A stretch of DNA of 64,000 nucleotides from UBA8389 sp942493385. GTDB taxonomy: Bacteria > Bacteroidota > Bacteroidia > Bacteroidales > UBA1402. The stretch spans positions 3,472,001 through 3,536,000 of the forward strand of contig OW818699.1 in NCBI GenBank assembly GCA_942493385.1. The letters are read 5' to 3'. The first letter of the stretch is position 1. Each line of letters opens with the position of its first letter. Below are positions 40,909 through 50,523 of this stretch, piece by piece. Under the pieces are notes generated by a model. It was not told where the DNA came from. It was given only the letters and a program-made list of their open reading frames with translations, and searched no databases. Both the position numbers and the translations under genes were made by a program.

Positions 40909-41760
40909 ATGAAAGAGCAATTAAATAAAAATATGCTGGTGATGGCCAAAGCGGAATACATCAGCGTAGAATCAAATGTACGCCTTCATGTTACGGATGC
41001 TGGCGAAGGTAGATCCATCGTTCTGATACCAGGTTGGCCATTAAGCGACGAAATGTATGAATACCAATACAACGATCTGATTAACAAAAACTTCCACGTA
41101 TTAGGCATCACCCTTAGAGGTTTTGGGAAATCCGACAAACCATACAGCAAATACGACTACGACGTTCATGCCGAAGATATACTTAATGTGCTGGCTGAAT
41201 TGGATGTAAGAGATGCCGTTTTGGTTGGATTCTCGATGGGGGGTGCCATTGCAATTCGTGTTGCCTCTAAGGATAATGAAGATCGCATTTCGAAGTTGGT
41301 TTTGTGTGGTGCCGCTGCTCCAATTTGGACACAACGTGCCGATTTCCCTTACAATCTCCCACAAAGTGCCGTTGACGACTTAATTGCATTGAACTTCAAG
41401 GACAGACCAAAGCTACTTGCCGATTTTGCAAAGATTTTCTCTGCAACGGAAACATCCTTGAACGAAGGCATTGGTCAATGGCTGAATGGTATTGGATTGA
41501 GTGCTTCGTCGTATGCGACAGCTCAATGTTTGATGGCCTTGCGCGACACGGATCTTCGTGACGAAATGGCAAAAATAAACCTTCCGACATTGATCATGCA
41601 CGGCAAGAAGGACAAAATCTGTTCCTTCGATTTGGCCGAACAAATGAACGCCGGTATTGCCAATTCGCAGCTTATTGCTTTTGAACACAGCGGTCACAGC
41701 CTGTTTTTAGAAGAAACGGCCAAATTTAATTCGGAGTTGATAAAATTTGCTGAACAATAA
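40909..41760 (+). CDS. Alpha/beta hydrolase
   Basis: A 283-residue alpha/beta-hydrolase. The nucleophile elbow is GFSMGG with Ser109, the acid is in HGKKDKIC, and the histidine in HSGHSLFLEE. Oxyanion-side residues sit in IPGWPLSDEMY. The family includes esterases and the so-called non-heme chloroperoxidases, which have perhydrolase activity. Its place at the end of the ferritin-catalase operon suggests a peroxide-related role, but the substrate is unknown. No signal peptide. Confidence 0.85.
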   Translation: MKEQLNKNMLVMAKAEYISVESNVRLHVTDAGEGRSIVLIPGWPLSDEMYEYQYNDLINKNFHVLGITLRGFGKSDKPYSKYDYDVHAEDILNVLAELDVRDAVLVGFSMGGAIAIRVASKDNEDRISKLVLCGAAAPIWTQRADFPYNLPQSAVDDLIALNFKDRPKLLADFAKIFSATETSLNEGIGQWLNGIGLSASSYATAQCLMALRDTDLRDEMAKINLPTLIMHGKKDKICSFDLAEQMNAGIANSQLIAFEHSGHSLFLEETAKFNSELIKFAEQ

Positions 41761-41843
41761 ATAAACCCGTTCCGTTTTTTGATTTAGTTTTCAATAGGTT
41801 TGTAGCTTGGGTAGTCAAATTTCGGAACGGGTATTGCATATAA

Positions 41844-41877
41844 AAAAGGTGCTCTTCTTAATTGAGGAGCACCTTTT
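41844..41877. terminator. Bidirectional terminator between the hydrolase and rho
   Basis: AAAAGGTGCTC with GAGCACCTTTT as 11-bp arms, with T-rich ends on both strands. It serves the plus-strand operon and the convergent rho gene. A longer-range pair, CCCGTTCCG with CGGAACGGG, lies just upstream. Confidence 0.85.
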
Positions 41878-41896
41878 AGTTTGCATTGAAATATGT

Positions 41897-44059
41897 TTAG
41901 TCGTTCATCGAAGCTAAAAACTCTTCATTCGACGCAGTTTTTTCGAGTCTGCCTTTGAGGAAATCCATAGCTTCCAGGGAGTTCATATCGGCCAAATAGC
42001 GACGGAGAATCCAGAGGCGATCTTGAGTCTGCTTGTCGAGCAACAAGTCGTCACGACGGGTGCTGGAGGCAGTGATGTCGACAGCAGGGTAGATGCGCTT
42101 GTTGGAAAGTTTGCGATCCAATTGGAGTTCCATGTTACCGGTACCCTTGAATTCTTCGAAGATCACTTCGTCCATCTTGGAGCCGGTTTCAGTCAAAGCC
42201 GTGGCGATGATGGTGAGGGATCCGCCGTTTTCAATATTACGGGCGGCACCGAAGAAACGTTTGGGTTTGTGCAGGGCGTTGGCGTCCACACCACCGGAAA
42301 GAACCTTACCGGAAGCAGGTGCCACCGTGTTGTAGGCGCGGGCCAGGCGGGTGATGGAGTCGAGCAGAATAACCACGTCATGTCCACATTCCACCATGCG
42401 TTTGGCTTTTTCAAGCACGATGCTGGCGATTTTCACGTGACGTTCGGCGGGTTCATCGAACGTGGAGGCAATGACTTCAGCGTTGACGCTACGAGCCATG
42501 TCGGTTACTTCTTCAGGACGTTCGTCGATGAGCAACACAATCATATATACTTCCGGATGGTTGGCAGCGATGGCGTTGGCAATATCCTTGAGCAATACGG
42601 TTTTACCAGTCTTGGGTTGAGCGACAATGAGACCGCGCTGTCCTTTACCGATGGGTGAGAACATGTCTACGACACGCACCGAGGTGTTGGCGTATTGCCT
42701 GTTGCCGGTCAGGTTGAATTTTTCTTCGGGGAAAAGCGGGGTCAAGTGGTCAAAGCTCAGGCGGTCACGTACAAAAGACGGTTCGCGGCCATTGATTTTT
42801 TCAACCTTGACGAGCGGGAAATATTTTTCACCTTCTTTGGGCGGACGAATCGGGCCGAGTACCACATCGCCGGTTTTGAGGCCGAAGAGTTTGATCTGGG
42901 ACTGCGATACATAGACATCATCCGGGGAAGCAAGGTAATTGTAATCGGAGGAACGCAGGAATCCGTAGCCGTCGGGCATGATTTCCAAACAACCGGAACC
43001 TACTAGAATGCCTTCGAATTCGAACGGGCGATCGTCTTCGCGTTGCGGGCGATTCGGATTGAGGTTCGGATTGGGGTTGGGGCGTTGGAAATTTCCGCGG
43101 TTCTGTTGGTTGGGGTTTTGATTGGGATTCTGATTCGGGTTCTGATTTGGATTCTGCTTTTGGTTCTGTTGGTTGCGGTTTTGTTGGAAACCACCTTCGG
43201 GCTTGGGACCGATTCCAGCCAAACGACGGGCTTCGGTAAGAGCTTCTTCAGCGGCAGAACGCAAGATGTCGGCTTCGGTGGGTTCAGCGGCAGGAGCAGC
43301 TTCTGCACCTTCAACGGGTTCAGCGGCAATCTCGGCTTGAGCTTCCTGAGCTTTTGCTTCCAGTTCGGATTTCAAAACGAGTTTGGCTTTGGGACGACCG
43401 CGCTGCTTTTTGGCGGGATCGATGGGAGCCTTGGTTTCTTCTACAGATGCATCGGGAACCACAACTCCTTCGGTTGCGACAAGAGCCTGAACTTCGGCTT
43501 GGGTTTCGGCAGGGATTACAACCGGTTTTTCAACAGGTGCAGCAATAATGGGTTGTGCAACAACAGGTTTTACAACAGGAGCACCATCGGCCGCTTCGGA
43601 TGCCATGACATCGGAGAACGGATTCTCAATGACGGGCTGTTCGGGGCGACGGGGTTTTTCTAGTTTGGGACGTGTCCGTTGATTGGGGTTCGGTCCTTTT
43701 TTAGGTTGAACCTTTGCATCGGGTTTTGCTTCTCCTTCAGCTACCGGAGCTACCGGTTTGTTGTGCGGCTTTTTTTCAGGTTTGATCTGTTTAGCCTCTT
43801 TGTCGTTGGCAGTATAGACCTTTACGTCCTTTTCTTTGACCAACGGAATGCGGGTGCGTTTGCGGCGATCGTCCGGATCAATGTCTTTAAGGACTGCCGC
43901 CTTACGGCTTGCGTTTTGAATGGCTTGCTCATCTAATATTCTGTAAATGAGTGCGTTCTTTTCTGTGGAATCGACTTTGGTAAGTCCTAGCTCTTTGGCT
44001 ATCTCAATGAGTTCTGGCAACGACTTGGAGTTCAGTTGCACAATGTTAAAATTGGGCAT
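41897..44059 (-). CDS. rho: Transcription termination factor Rho with long disordered insertion
   Basis: A 720-residue Rho, compared with about 420 in E. coli. Residues 1-45 form the SAP-like Rho N-terminal subdomain, and residues 50-345 are a low-complexity, mainly disordered insertion: first Lys/Ala/Glu/Pro/Val-rich, then a stretch of NPNQ-type repeats near 290-330. The RNA-binding cold-shock domain (CLEIMPDGYGFLRS) and hexameric ATPase follow, with Walker A QPKTGKT at 481-487 and VILLDSITRLARAYN. Rho disengages RNA polymerase from non-coding and poorly translated RNA. Disordered insertions of this kind drive Rho phase separation in Bacteroides thetaiotaomicron. A TATCTTTG -7 box lies about 75 bases upstream. 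Confidence 0.98.
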   Translation of the reverse strand: MPNFNIVQLNSKSLPELIEIAKELGLTKVDSTEKNALIYRILDEQAIQNASRKAAVLKDIDPDDRRKRTRIPLVKEKDVKVYTANDKEAKQIKPEKKPHNKPVAPVAEGEAKPDAKVQPKKGPNPNQRTRPKLEKPRRPEQPVIENPFSDVMASEAADGAPVVKPVVAQPIIAAPVEKPVVIPAETQAEVQALVATEGVVVPDASVEETKAPIDPAKKQRGRPKAKLVLKSELEAKAQEAQAEIAAEPVEGAEAAPAAEPTEADILRSAAEEALTEARRLAGIGPKPEGGFQQNRNQQNQKQNPNQNPNQNPNQNPNQQNRGNFQRPNPNPNLNPNRPQREDDRPFEFEGILVGSGCLEIMPDGYGFLRSSDYNYLASPDDVYVSQSQIKLFGLKTGDVVLGPIRPPKEGEKYFPLVKVEKINGREPSFVRDRLSFDHLTPLFPEEKFNLTGNRQYANTSVRVVDMFSPIGKGQRGLIVAQPKTGKTVLLKDIANAIAANHPEVYMIVLLIDERPEEVTDMARSVNAEVIASTFDEPAERHVKIASIVLEKAKRMVECGHDVVILLDSITRLARAYNTVAPASGKVLSGGVDANALHKPKRFFGAARNIENGGSLTIIATALTETGSKMDEVIFEEFKGTGNMELQLDRKLSNKRIYPAVDITASSTRRDDLLLDKQTQDRLWILRRYLADMNSLEAMDFLKGRLEKTASNEEFLASMND
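43060..43190 (-). repeat. NPNQ repeat within the rho insertion
   Basis: The DNA is a degenerate tandem repeat of a 12-base unit on the minus strand encoding Asn-Pro-Asn-Gln. Slippage here could change the insertion length between strains. Confidence 0.7.
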
Positions 44060-44132
44060 GTAACGAAGTTATGGGGAAATTTGGTTGTTTTTTAACGGTA
44101 TGCAGAGCTGCGTCCGTCGGAATAAATCCATA

Positions 44133-44140
44133 CAAAGATA
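44133..44140 (-). promoter_or_regulatory. -7 element for rho
   Basis: The minus strand reads TATCTTTG, an exact -7 match. The implied leader is about 65-75 bases. No good -33 element is visible. Confidence 0.5.
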
Positions 44141-44197
44141 CACCTTTTTCGGAAATACGTGCATTTTACGAAAAAAATGTTCGTTTAATCTAAAAAG

Positions 44198-45535
44198 TTA
44201 AAAACCATCCACACTGAGCTGGAGGATGCGTTTGGTCGATGAGTCGATGCGGAATCGGTTGTCGATGCGTTCACCAATAACCCAGACCACATCTTTGCCG
44301 GAACAAAGCAGCCAAAGCTCCTCCTTCTCCAGCGCGTTCAATTTACGGTCGATGCAGTAGTCGCTTATCAACTTGCGGCCGTGCATCCCAAATGGCATGA
44401 AATTGTCCCCTTTGCGTGAGTGACGGATTAGGAGGGGGAACAACAGCTTGTCGGCATCAAGGTAGGCCATCGATTTAGAGTTCGATATTTGGAAACCGTT
44501 GCTAGGCTTGACCAACTCGCAACGCATGGAGAAAGGCTCCTTAATGCTCGTTTGTCCTTCTTCCAGCGGAAATTCAGCCTCATCGATGGGCGGAATCTCT
44601 GTCACCAACATGCAATCCCGGTCGAAGACTAATCGATGGGTGTGCGAGAAATGGACTTTTCCAGTACTGTTGAAACGGTTTTTCCAGATGTTTGAAGAAT
44701 CCATTCTGCCGAAGCCGTAATCCGAAAGGATTTCGTAAAGCAGACTTTGCGGCACTTTTTCCTGTTCGAGGGCGGGAATGGAAACCGTTAGGGTCGCGCC
44801 TTTTTTCCAATCCGGACATATGCGCTTTCTGGCGTCCTCCAGCGCTCCTTCGTATAGAATTTCCGTTTCATTGAGGTGGTCCATCGTTCGTCCGATGGAT
44901 TCTCTGACAGAGGGTTGAATGGTTTCAAGCAATGGCAGCACTTCGTTCCGTATCTTGTTGCGACGGTATTCGTTCAGAGCATTGGTGCGGTCGGTCACGT
45001 AAGTAAGTCCGCGTTGTTGAATGTATTCCAGCACATCTTCCCTATCGCAACAGAGCAATGGCCTGACAATGTTACCATTACGCGGCTTGATTCCTGTTAG
45101 TCCGCGTATTCCGGTGCCTCGTATAAGATTAAGGAGTACGGTTTCCACGCTGTCGTCGCGGTGATGTGCAACGGCTACGGCCACTGCACCTTGTTCTTTA
45201 CGGAGCTGCTCAAACCATCGGTAGCGAAGCTCCCGAGCGGCCATTTCGACCGAAATGCCTTCTTCCTCAGCGTATTCGGCGGCGTACAAATCGGTCTTGT
45301 AAAAGGGGATGCCGAGGTCACGGCAAACTTGGTGGCAAAAGGCAGCGTCGCGGTCGGCTTCGTCTCCGCGAAGGTGGAAGTTGACGTGTGCGCCGATGCA
45401 GGCAAAGTCCAGCCGGTAAAGGATATCCATCAGCGCGACTGAATCGGCACCGCCACTCAAGGCCACAATGACCTTGGATCCTTCAGGCAGTAAATTCTGC
45501 GATTCGATATACTTTTTGACCGTACGATGAAGCAT
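44198..45535 (-). CDS. tilS: tRNA(Ile)-lysidine synthase
   Basis: A 445-residue enzyme that adds lysine to the wobble cytidine of the minor tRNA-Ile, allowing AUA decoding. The ATP-binding P-loop is SGGADS at 27-32, followed by GAHVNFHLRGDEAD and VAVAHHRDDSVETVLLNLIRG. C-terminal domains follow, giving a TilS of usual length. The ATG at 45535 begins MLHRTVKKYI; upstream in-frame sequence overlaps the divergent pheS and is not part of it. The 90-base gap to pheS holds both promoters. Confidence 0.93.
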   Translation of the reverse strand: MLHRTVKKYIESQNLLPEGSKVIVALSGGADSVALMDILYRLDFACIGAHVNFHLRGDEADRDAAFCHQVCRDLGIPFYKTDLYAAEYAEEEGISVEMAARELRYRWFEQLRKEQGAVAVAVAHHRDDSVETVLLNLIRGTGIRGLTGIKPRNGNIVRPLLCCDREDVLEYIQQRGLTYVTDRTNALNEYRRNKIRNEVLPLLETIQPSVRESIGRTMDHLNETEILYEGALEDARKRICPDWKKGATLTVSIPALEQEKVPQSLLYEILSDYGFGRMDSSNIWKNRFNSTGKVHFSHTHRLVFDRDCMLVTEIPPIDEAEFPLEEGQTSIKEPFSMRCELVKPSNGFQISNSKSMAYLDADKLLFPLLIRHSRKGDNFMPFGMHGRKLISDYCIDRKLNALEKEELWLLCSGKDVVWVIGERIDNRFRIDSSTKRILQLSVDGF

Positions 45536-45586
45536 GAGTCCGTAGATTTTGGCGACCTTGCGTTCTGTAAAGATAAAAATAAAACG

Positions 45587-45594
45587 TACATTTG
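45587..45594 (+). promoter_or_regulatory. -7 element for pheS
   Basis: TACATTTG, an exact -7 match, 32 bases before the ATG at 45626. The -33 region is not clear. Confidence 0.5.
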
Positions 45595-45625
45595 TGGTCT
45601 CAAAAACATAAGTATTTTTACGACA

Positions 45626-46645
45626 ATGACTGAACGGATTCAACAACTTTTGGCGGAAGTCAGCGCATGGTCTGCCAACGGGGCGGAAGAACTGGAAGCG
45701 CTTCGCATCAAGTACCTGAGCAAGAAAGGTGAAATCAGCCTGCTCTTCAACGATTTCAGAGAAGTTCCGAACGAACTGAAACGCGAAGTCGGCCAGCAAC
45801 TGAACGTGCTGAAAGACAAGGCACAGGAACGTTTGAACGAGCTGAAAGCCCAATTCGAAACCACCGGCAACACCGACACCGATGCCGATTACAGCCGCAG
45901 TGCCTACCCCATCGGTTTGGGCACCCGTCATCCGCTTTCCATTGTCAAGAACGAAATTGTCGACATTTTTGCCCGCTTGGGCTTCACCATTGCCGAAGGT
46001 CCTGAAATTGAGGACGACTGGCACGTTTTCGAATCCTTGAACTTTCCGTTGGAACACCCTGCCCGCGATATGCAGGACACGTTTTTCATCGAGAAGACCC
46101 CCGATATTTTGCTTCGTACCCACACCTCTTCGGTTCAAACCCGAGTGATGGAAAAGACGCAGCCGCCCATCCGCATCATCTGCCCGGGTCGCGTATACCG
46201 CAACGAAGCCATTTCATACCGCGCGCACTGCTTTTTCCATCAGGTGGAAGCATTGTACATCGATAAGGATGTTTCTTTTGCCGATCTGAAACAGACGCTC
46301 CTTTATTTTGCCCGCGAAATGTTTGGCGAAAAGACGGAAATTCGTCTGCGTCCCTCCTACTTCCCATTTACAGAGCCATCTGCCGAAATGGACATTTCTT
46401 GCAACATCTGCGGTGGTAAGGGTTGCCCTTTCTGCAAGCATACGGGTTGGGTGGAAATCTTGGGTTGCGGCATGGTGGATCCATCGGTTCTGGAAAATTG
46501 TGGCATTGACAGCACGATTTACACTGGATTTGCACTGGGTATGGGGATTGAACGCATTACGAACCTGAAGTATCAGGTTAAAGACCTTCGCATGTTCTCC
46601 GAAAATGACGTGCGTTTTCTAGAACAATTCAAGTCAGCATATTGA
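45626..46645 (+). CDS. pheS: Phenylalanyl-tRNA synthetase alpha subunit
   Basis: A 339-residue class II synthetase subunit that forms Phe-tRNA with PheT, which is not in this window. An N-terminal coiled-coil of about 85 residues binds tRNA; the catalytic part has SYRAHCFFHQVE and motif 3, GMGIERI, at 305-311, followed by the family end YQVKDLRMFSENDVRF. The ATG at 45626 is chosen because it fits the family start; the in-frame extension upstream overlaps tilS. The stop TGA overlaps the TTG start of the nth gene. Confidence 0.97.
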   Translation: MTERIQQLLAEVSAWSANGAEELEALRIKYLSKKGEISLLFNDFREVPNELKREVGQQLNVLKDKAQERLNELKAQFETTGNTDTDADYSRSAYPIGLGTRHPLSIVKNEIVDIFARLGFTIAEGPEIEDDWHVFESLNFPLEHPARDMQDTFFIEKTPDILLRTHTSSVQTRVMEKTQPPIRIICPGRVYRNEAISYRAHCFFHQVEALYIDKDVSFADLKQTLLYFAREMFGEKTEIRLRPSYFPFTEPSAEMDISCNICGGKGCPFCKHTGWVEILGCGMVDPSVLENCGIDSTIYTGFALGMGIERITNLKYQVKDLRMFSENDVRFLEQFKSAY

Positions 46646-47283
46646 CCACCAAAGAGCGCTATAAGAACATCATTGCTTGGTTTCAGGCGAATGTGCCGGA
46701 AGCGAAGTCGGAACTGGATTTTAGGAGTCCGTATGAGATGCTGGTGGCTGTCATTCTATCAGCCCAATGCACCGACAAGCGTGTGAACATGACCACCCCA
46801 GCCCTTTTTGAAGCCTTTCCTACGGTCGAAGTCATGGCCGTGAGTTCAGCCGATGTGGTCTACACCTATATTAAGAGCATTTCCTACCCCAACAACAAAG
46901 CCAAATCCATCGTTGGCATGGCGCAAAAAGTGGTTGCCGATTTTGGCGGCGAAATTCCTTCGACTATGGAAGAACTCTTAACGCTGCCTGGTGTGGGACG
47001 CAAGACTGCCAGCGTAGTGTTGATATGCGCCTTCGACAAACCTGCCATGCCCGTGGACACGCATGTGTTCCGAGTTTCCAACCGCCTCGGTCTCACCATC
47101 AACGCCAAATCGCCTGAGGAAACCGAGAAAATACTGATGAAACATATTCCAGAGGAATTGCTTTCCATTGCCCATCATTGGCTCATTTTGCACGGAAGAT
47201 ACACCTGCCAGGCTCGAAAGCCATTGTGTGAACAATGCGGCCTGAATTTATGGTGCAAGGACTTTGAATCCAAGAAAGCGTAA
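46642..47283 (+). CDS. nth: Endonuclease III
   Basis: A 213-residue base-excision repair glycosylase/lyase that removes oxidised pyrimidines. The helix-hairpin-helix is LPGVGRKTA with catalytic Lys121, and the catalytic Asp139 lies in PVDTHVFRVSNR. The iron-sulfur cluster ligands are C189, C196, C199 and C205. The start is a TTG that overlaps the TGA of pheS by three bases, so the genes are probably co-translated; the length fits the family. Confidence 0.96.
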   Translation: MTTKERYKNIIAWFQANVPEAKSELDFRSPYEMLVAVILSAQCTDKRVNMTTPALFEAFPTVEVMAVSSADVVYTYIKSISYPNNKAKSIVGMAQKVVADFGGEIPSTMEELLTLPGVGRKTASVVLICAFDKPAMPVDTHVFRVSNRLGLTINAKSPEETEKILMKHIPEELLSIAHHWLILHGRYTCQARKPLCEQCGLNLWCKDFESKKA

Positions 47284-47448
47284 CAAATCGTCGCATCAAA
47301 TCCAGCATAATACGAACTCACCAAACTATTTTGGTATGAATTGTCATTTCCTTTCATCTTTTGATTGGGCTGGTATACGCAACAAATCGTATTTTCGTGG
47401 AGTTAATTTCCCTTAGATGAAAAACCAATTTAAAAAGAATCTATACCT

Positions 47449-50400
47449 ATGAAAACCCTTAAGCTGTTCGTTGGAATACTACTCTGTTTTTGTGCATTGA
47501 ACCCAATCTCGGTTGTTGCACAAACCGGTGATCAAATGTTAGACGGTATTGGAGAAACAGGACTTATTGCTCGCTACACATTTAAAACGGATGCAAAAGA
47601 TTGGTCCCGAAACAATTTGCATGGCAGCATCACTGGTACTGATTTCAAGTTTGTAACAGACAGCCTGTTTGGCAGTGTGCTTTCATTACAAGGATCAAGT
47701 GAAACGTATCTAACACTTCCGGGAGAATCCTTGACAGGAGAAGAGTCCGTAAGCATCACTGGATGGATTTACCTGAATTCTACAAGAAGCGGTCAGATCG
47801 TCTTTGATTTTGGGAAAAATAGCAAATCGCATTTTTTTGTTGCTCCGGTAGGGACTAAGGACAAAGAAGGTTTTCAGACTCAAATTCAGACCATTACCAA
47901 TACATTTAGTGCAAGCTCAGCAGCGTTGGCAGTCAATAAATGGAATCTTTTTGCGATAGTCATCAATATTCCGTCCAAAACGTTGAGCACCTATATTAAT
48001 GGTGTGCTTGTCAGTGAGGTGAAGAATGTAGAAGTGGATTTGGTACAACTGTTCGATAAAAAAGCAGGAGATAATAAACTTTATATCGGTAAATCATTGG
48101 GTTCAGACAATACAATATTGAATGCTAAATTGTACGATTTCAGAATCTATAGGATTCCTTTGAGCGAACGACAAATAACCAGAATCTACAACATTGCTTT
48201 GAAAAAGGAAGAGCCGGTTACCAGAAGAAGAGGCGGAGCAGAACAAACGCTTCCTGTGTTTACCAAAACGACACCTCAGTTGTATAATGCCTTTTTGACC
48301 AGCGTTCCAGACGTTCAGGTTGAGACAGAAGTAGGAACTCTTCCTAGATTGCCTCGCTATTTAAAGGGGGTTTACAGCAACAATGTAGTAGGGCCGGATG
48401 TAAGAGTAATTTGGCCGGCACCGATGAACAATAGTCAAACACTCACACCTGGCAGCTATAAAGTTACAGGAAAAGTCTCTGGAACTGAACTTCAACCAAA
48501 TGCAATTGTCACCGTTAAAGAAGCACAAGCTCCTGCTACACCGAATCGTGCACTAGAAGTATTCAGGCTCGATCAGGTTTCGTTAAATACGGATAGTCAC
48601 AACGACAAAACAAAATTCATTGAGAACCGTGATAAATTCATCACTGTGCTTGCCAACACGAATCCGGACAATTTCCTATACATGTTTCGGAATGCCTTTG
48701 GACAGAAACAACCTGAAGGTGCTAAGGCACTGGGGGTTTGGGATAGTCAACAAACCAAATTGCGCGGACATGCCACTGGTCATTACCTCAGCGCCATCGC
48801 ACAGTCTTATGCAGGCACCGAGCATGACAAGGCGCTTCAGGCAATTTTTGCCAAGAAGATGGAATACATGGTGAATACCCTGTACGATTTGTCTAAACTA
48901 TCCGGAAAGCCGCATCTAGCAGGAGAATCATTTGTGTCAGATCCAAAATTGGTGCCTCCTGGTCTAGGAAAAACAGGCTATAATTCTGATTTGAGCGTAG
49001 AAGGCATCCGGACAGATTATTGGAATTGGGGTACAGGATTCATCAGTGCCTATCCACCGGATCAATTCATCATGTTGGAAAAGGGAGCGACTTATGGAGG
49101 TTCAAATGCTCAAATCTGGGCACCTTACTATACGCTACACAAAATTATGGCCGGTTTGATGGATATTTATGAAATCAGCGGCAATGAAAAAGCGTTGGAA
49201 ATTGCAAAAGGCATGGGCACTTGGGTATATGCTCGTTTGAGTCAGTTGCCTACCGAAACCTTGATCAGCATGTGGAACAAATACATTGCCGGAGAGTTCG
49301 GTGGCATGAACGATGCCATGGCCAGACTATATCGAATCACCAAAGAGCCTCGTTATTTGGAAACTGCCAAATTGTTTGACAACATCAAAGTATTCTATGG
49401 TGACGTCAATCATGTACACGGGCTCGCCAAAAATGTAGATTTGTTCCGTTCATTTCATGCCAACCAACACATTCCTCAAATTGTTGGGGCGCTGGAAATT
49501 TATAGAGATTCGGAAACTCCTGATTATTATCGCATTGCCGACAATTTCTGGGATATGATCACCAACGATTATTCATACAGTATTGGAGGTATTGCAGGAG
49601 CACGCAACCCGAATAATGTGGAATGTTTCACTGCCCAACCGGCAACACTTTATGAAAACGGATTTGGAGCTGGTGGCCAGAATGAAACCTGCGGAACTTA
49701 CAACATGCTTAAGTTGACCAGAGACCTTTTTCTCTTCAATCAGAGTGCTAAGTTCATGGATTATTACGAGCGTGGGCTTTACAACGATATTCTTGCCTCT
49801 GTTGCAGAACATTCCCCGGGGAATACCTACCACATTTCCTTGAGACCTGGCTCCGTTAAACAGTTTGGGAATGAGGACATGGCCGGTTTTACCTGTTGTA
49901 ACGGTACGGCTCTCGAGAGCAGTACAAAACTTCAGAACTCCATTTATTTTAAAAGTGCAGACAACAAGGCTTTGTATGTGAACCTGTATGTGCCCTCCAC
50001 CCTAAAATGGACGGAAAGGAATGTCACAGTAACTCAAACAACAGCTTATCCAAGAGAAGATCGTACCCAATTAACCATCAAAGGCAGTGGCAAGTTTGAC
50101 CTAAAAGTACGTGTTCCGCAATGGGCTACCAAAGGCTTTTTTGTGACCATCAATGGTAAGGCTCAAAAAGTAAATGCTGTGCCTGGAAGCTATCTTTCCA
50201 TCAACCGCAAATGGAAAAATGGGGATGCAGTTGAGTTGCGCATGCCATTCAAGTTTTATTTGGATCCCGTCATGGACCAGCAAAATATTGCCAGTTTGTT
50301 TTACGGACCCGTTTTGCTAGCAGCTCAAGAAACTGAACCACGGACAGATTGGCGTAAGGTAACATTAGATGCTGGAGACATCAGCAAATCGATATCGGGT

Positions 50401-50502
50401 GATCCAAGTAAGTTGCTTTTCAATATTGACGGAGTGGTATTCAAACCATTTTACGATACGTACGGGCGTCATTCGGTTTATTTGGACGTACTCTTAAAAT
50501 GA
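47449..50502 (+). CDS. LamG-GH127 beta-L-arabinofuranosidase
   Basis: A 1017-residue secreted enzyme. After a signal peptide ending VVAQT, residues 30-260 form a LamG (concanavalin-like) module. The GH127 catalytic part begins near 365 and carries the zinc-bound site E746, C748, C816 and C817 (NETCGTYN and TCCNGT), matching the glutamate and three cysteines of characterised GH127 arabinofuranosidases. The nucleophile would be C816. The C-terminal beta-sandwich ends WRKVTLDAGD onwards. No T9SS domain is seen. GH127 removes beta-L-arabinose from plant glycans, which suits the pectin lyase at 36.5 kb. The LamG module may bind carbohydrate. Confidence 0.9.
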   Translation: MKTLKLFVGILLCFCALNPISVVAQTGDQMLDGIGETGLIARYTFKTDAKDWSRNNLHGSITGTDFKFVTDSLFGSVLSLQGSSETYLTLPGESLTGEESVSITGWIYLNSTRSGQIVFDFGKNSKSHFFVAPVGTKDKEGFQTQIQTITNTFSASSAALAVNKWNLFAIVINIPSKTLSTYINGVLVSEVKNVEVDLVQLFDKKAGDNKLYIGKSLGSDNTILNAKLYDFRIYRIPLSERQITRIYNIALKKEEPVTRRRGGAEQTLPVFTKTTPQLYNAFLTSVPDVQVETEVGTLPRLPRYLKGVYSNNVVGPDVRVIWPAPMNNSQTLTPGSYKVTGKVSGTELQPNAIVTVKEAQAPATPNRALEVFRLDQVSLNTDSHNDKTKFIENRDKFITVLANTNPDNFLYMFRNAFGQKQPEGAKALGVWDSQQTKLRGHATGHYLSAIAQSYAGTEHDKALQAIFAKKMEYMVNTLYDLSKLSGKPHLAGESFVSDPKLVPPGLGKTGYNSDLSVEGIRTDYWNWGTGFISAYPPDQFIMLEKGATYGGSNAQIWAPYYTLHKIMAGLMDIYEISGNEKALEIAKGMGTWVYARLSQLPTETLISMWNKYIAGEFGGMNDAMARLYRITKEPRYLETAKLFDNIKVFYGDVNHVHGLAKNVDLFRSFHANQHIPQIVGALEIYRDSETPDYYRIADNFWDMITNDYSYSIGGIAGARNPNNVECFTAQPATLYENGFGAGGQNETCGTYNMLKLTRDLFLFNQSAKFMDYYERGLYNDILASVAEHSPGNTYHISLRPGSVKQFGNEDMAGFTCCNGTALESSTKLQNSIYFKSADNKALYVNLYVPSTLKWTERNVTVTQTTAYPREDRTQLTIKGSGKFDLKVRVPQWATKGFFVTINGKAQKVNAVPGSYLSINRKWKNGDAVELRMPFKFYLDPVMDQQNIASLFYGPVLLAAQETEPRTDWRKVTLDAGDISKSISGDPSKLLFNIDGVVFKPFYDTYGRHSVYLDVLLK

Positions 50503-50523
50503 TAAAGTGCCAAAATTAGCTTC

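Noticed and set aside
42023..43663. Plus-strand open frames of about 210 codons opposite rho
   Set aside because: Antisense to Rho catalytic and repeat regions; the Gly/Phe-rich products reflect the repeat on the other strand.
45536..46138. N-terminal extension of the tilS reading frame
   Set aside because: The in-frame extension overlaps the divergent pheS gene and its promoter; the family start is at 45535.
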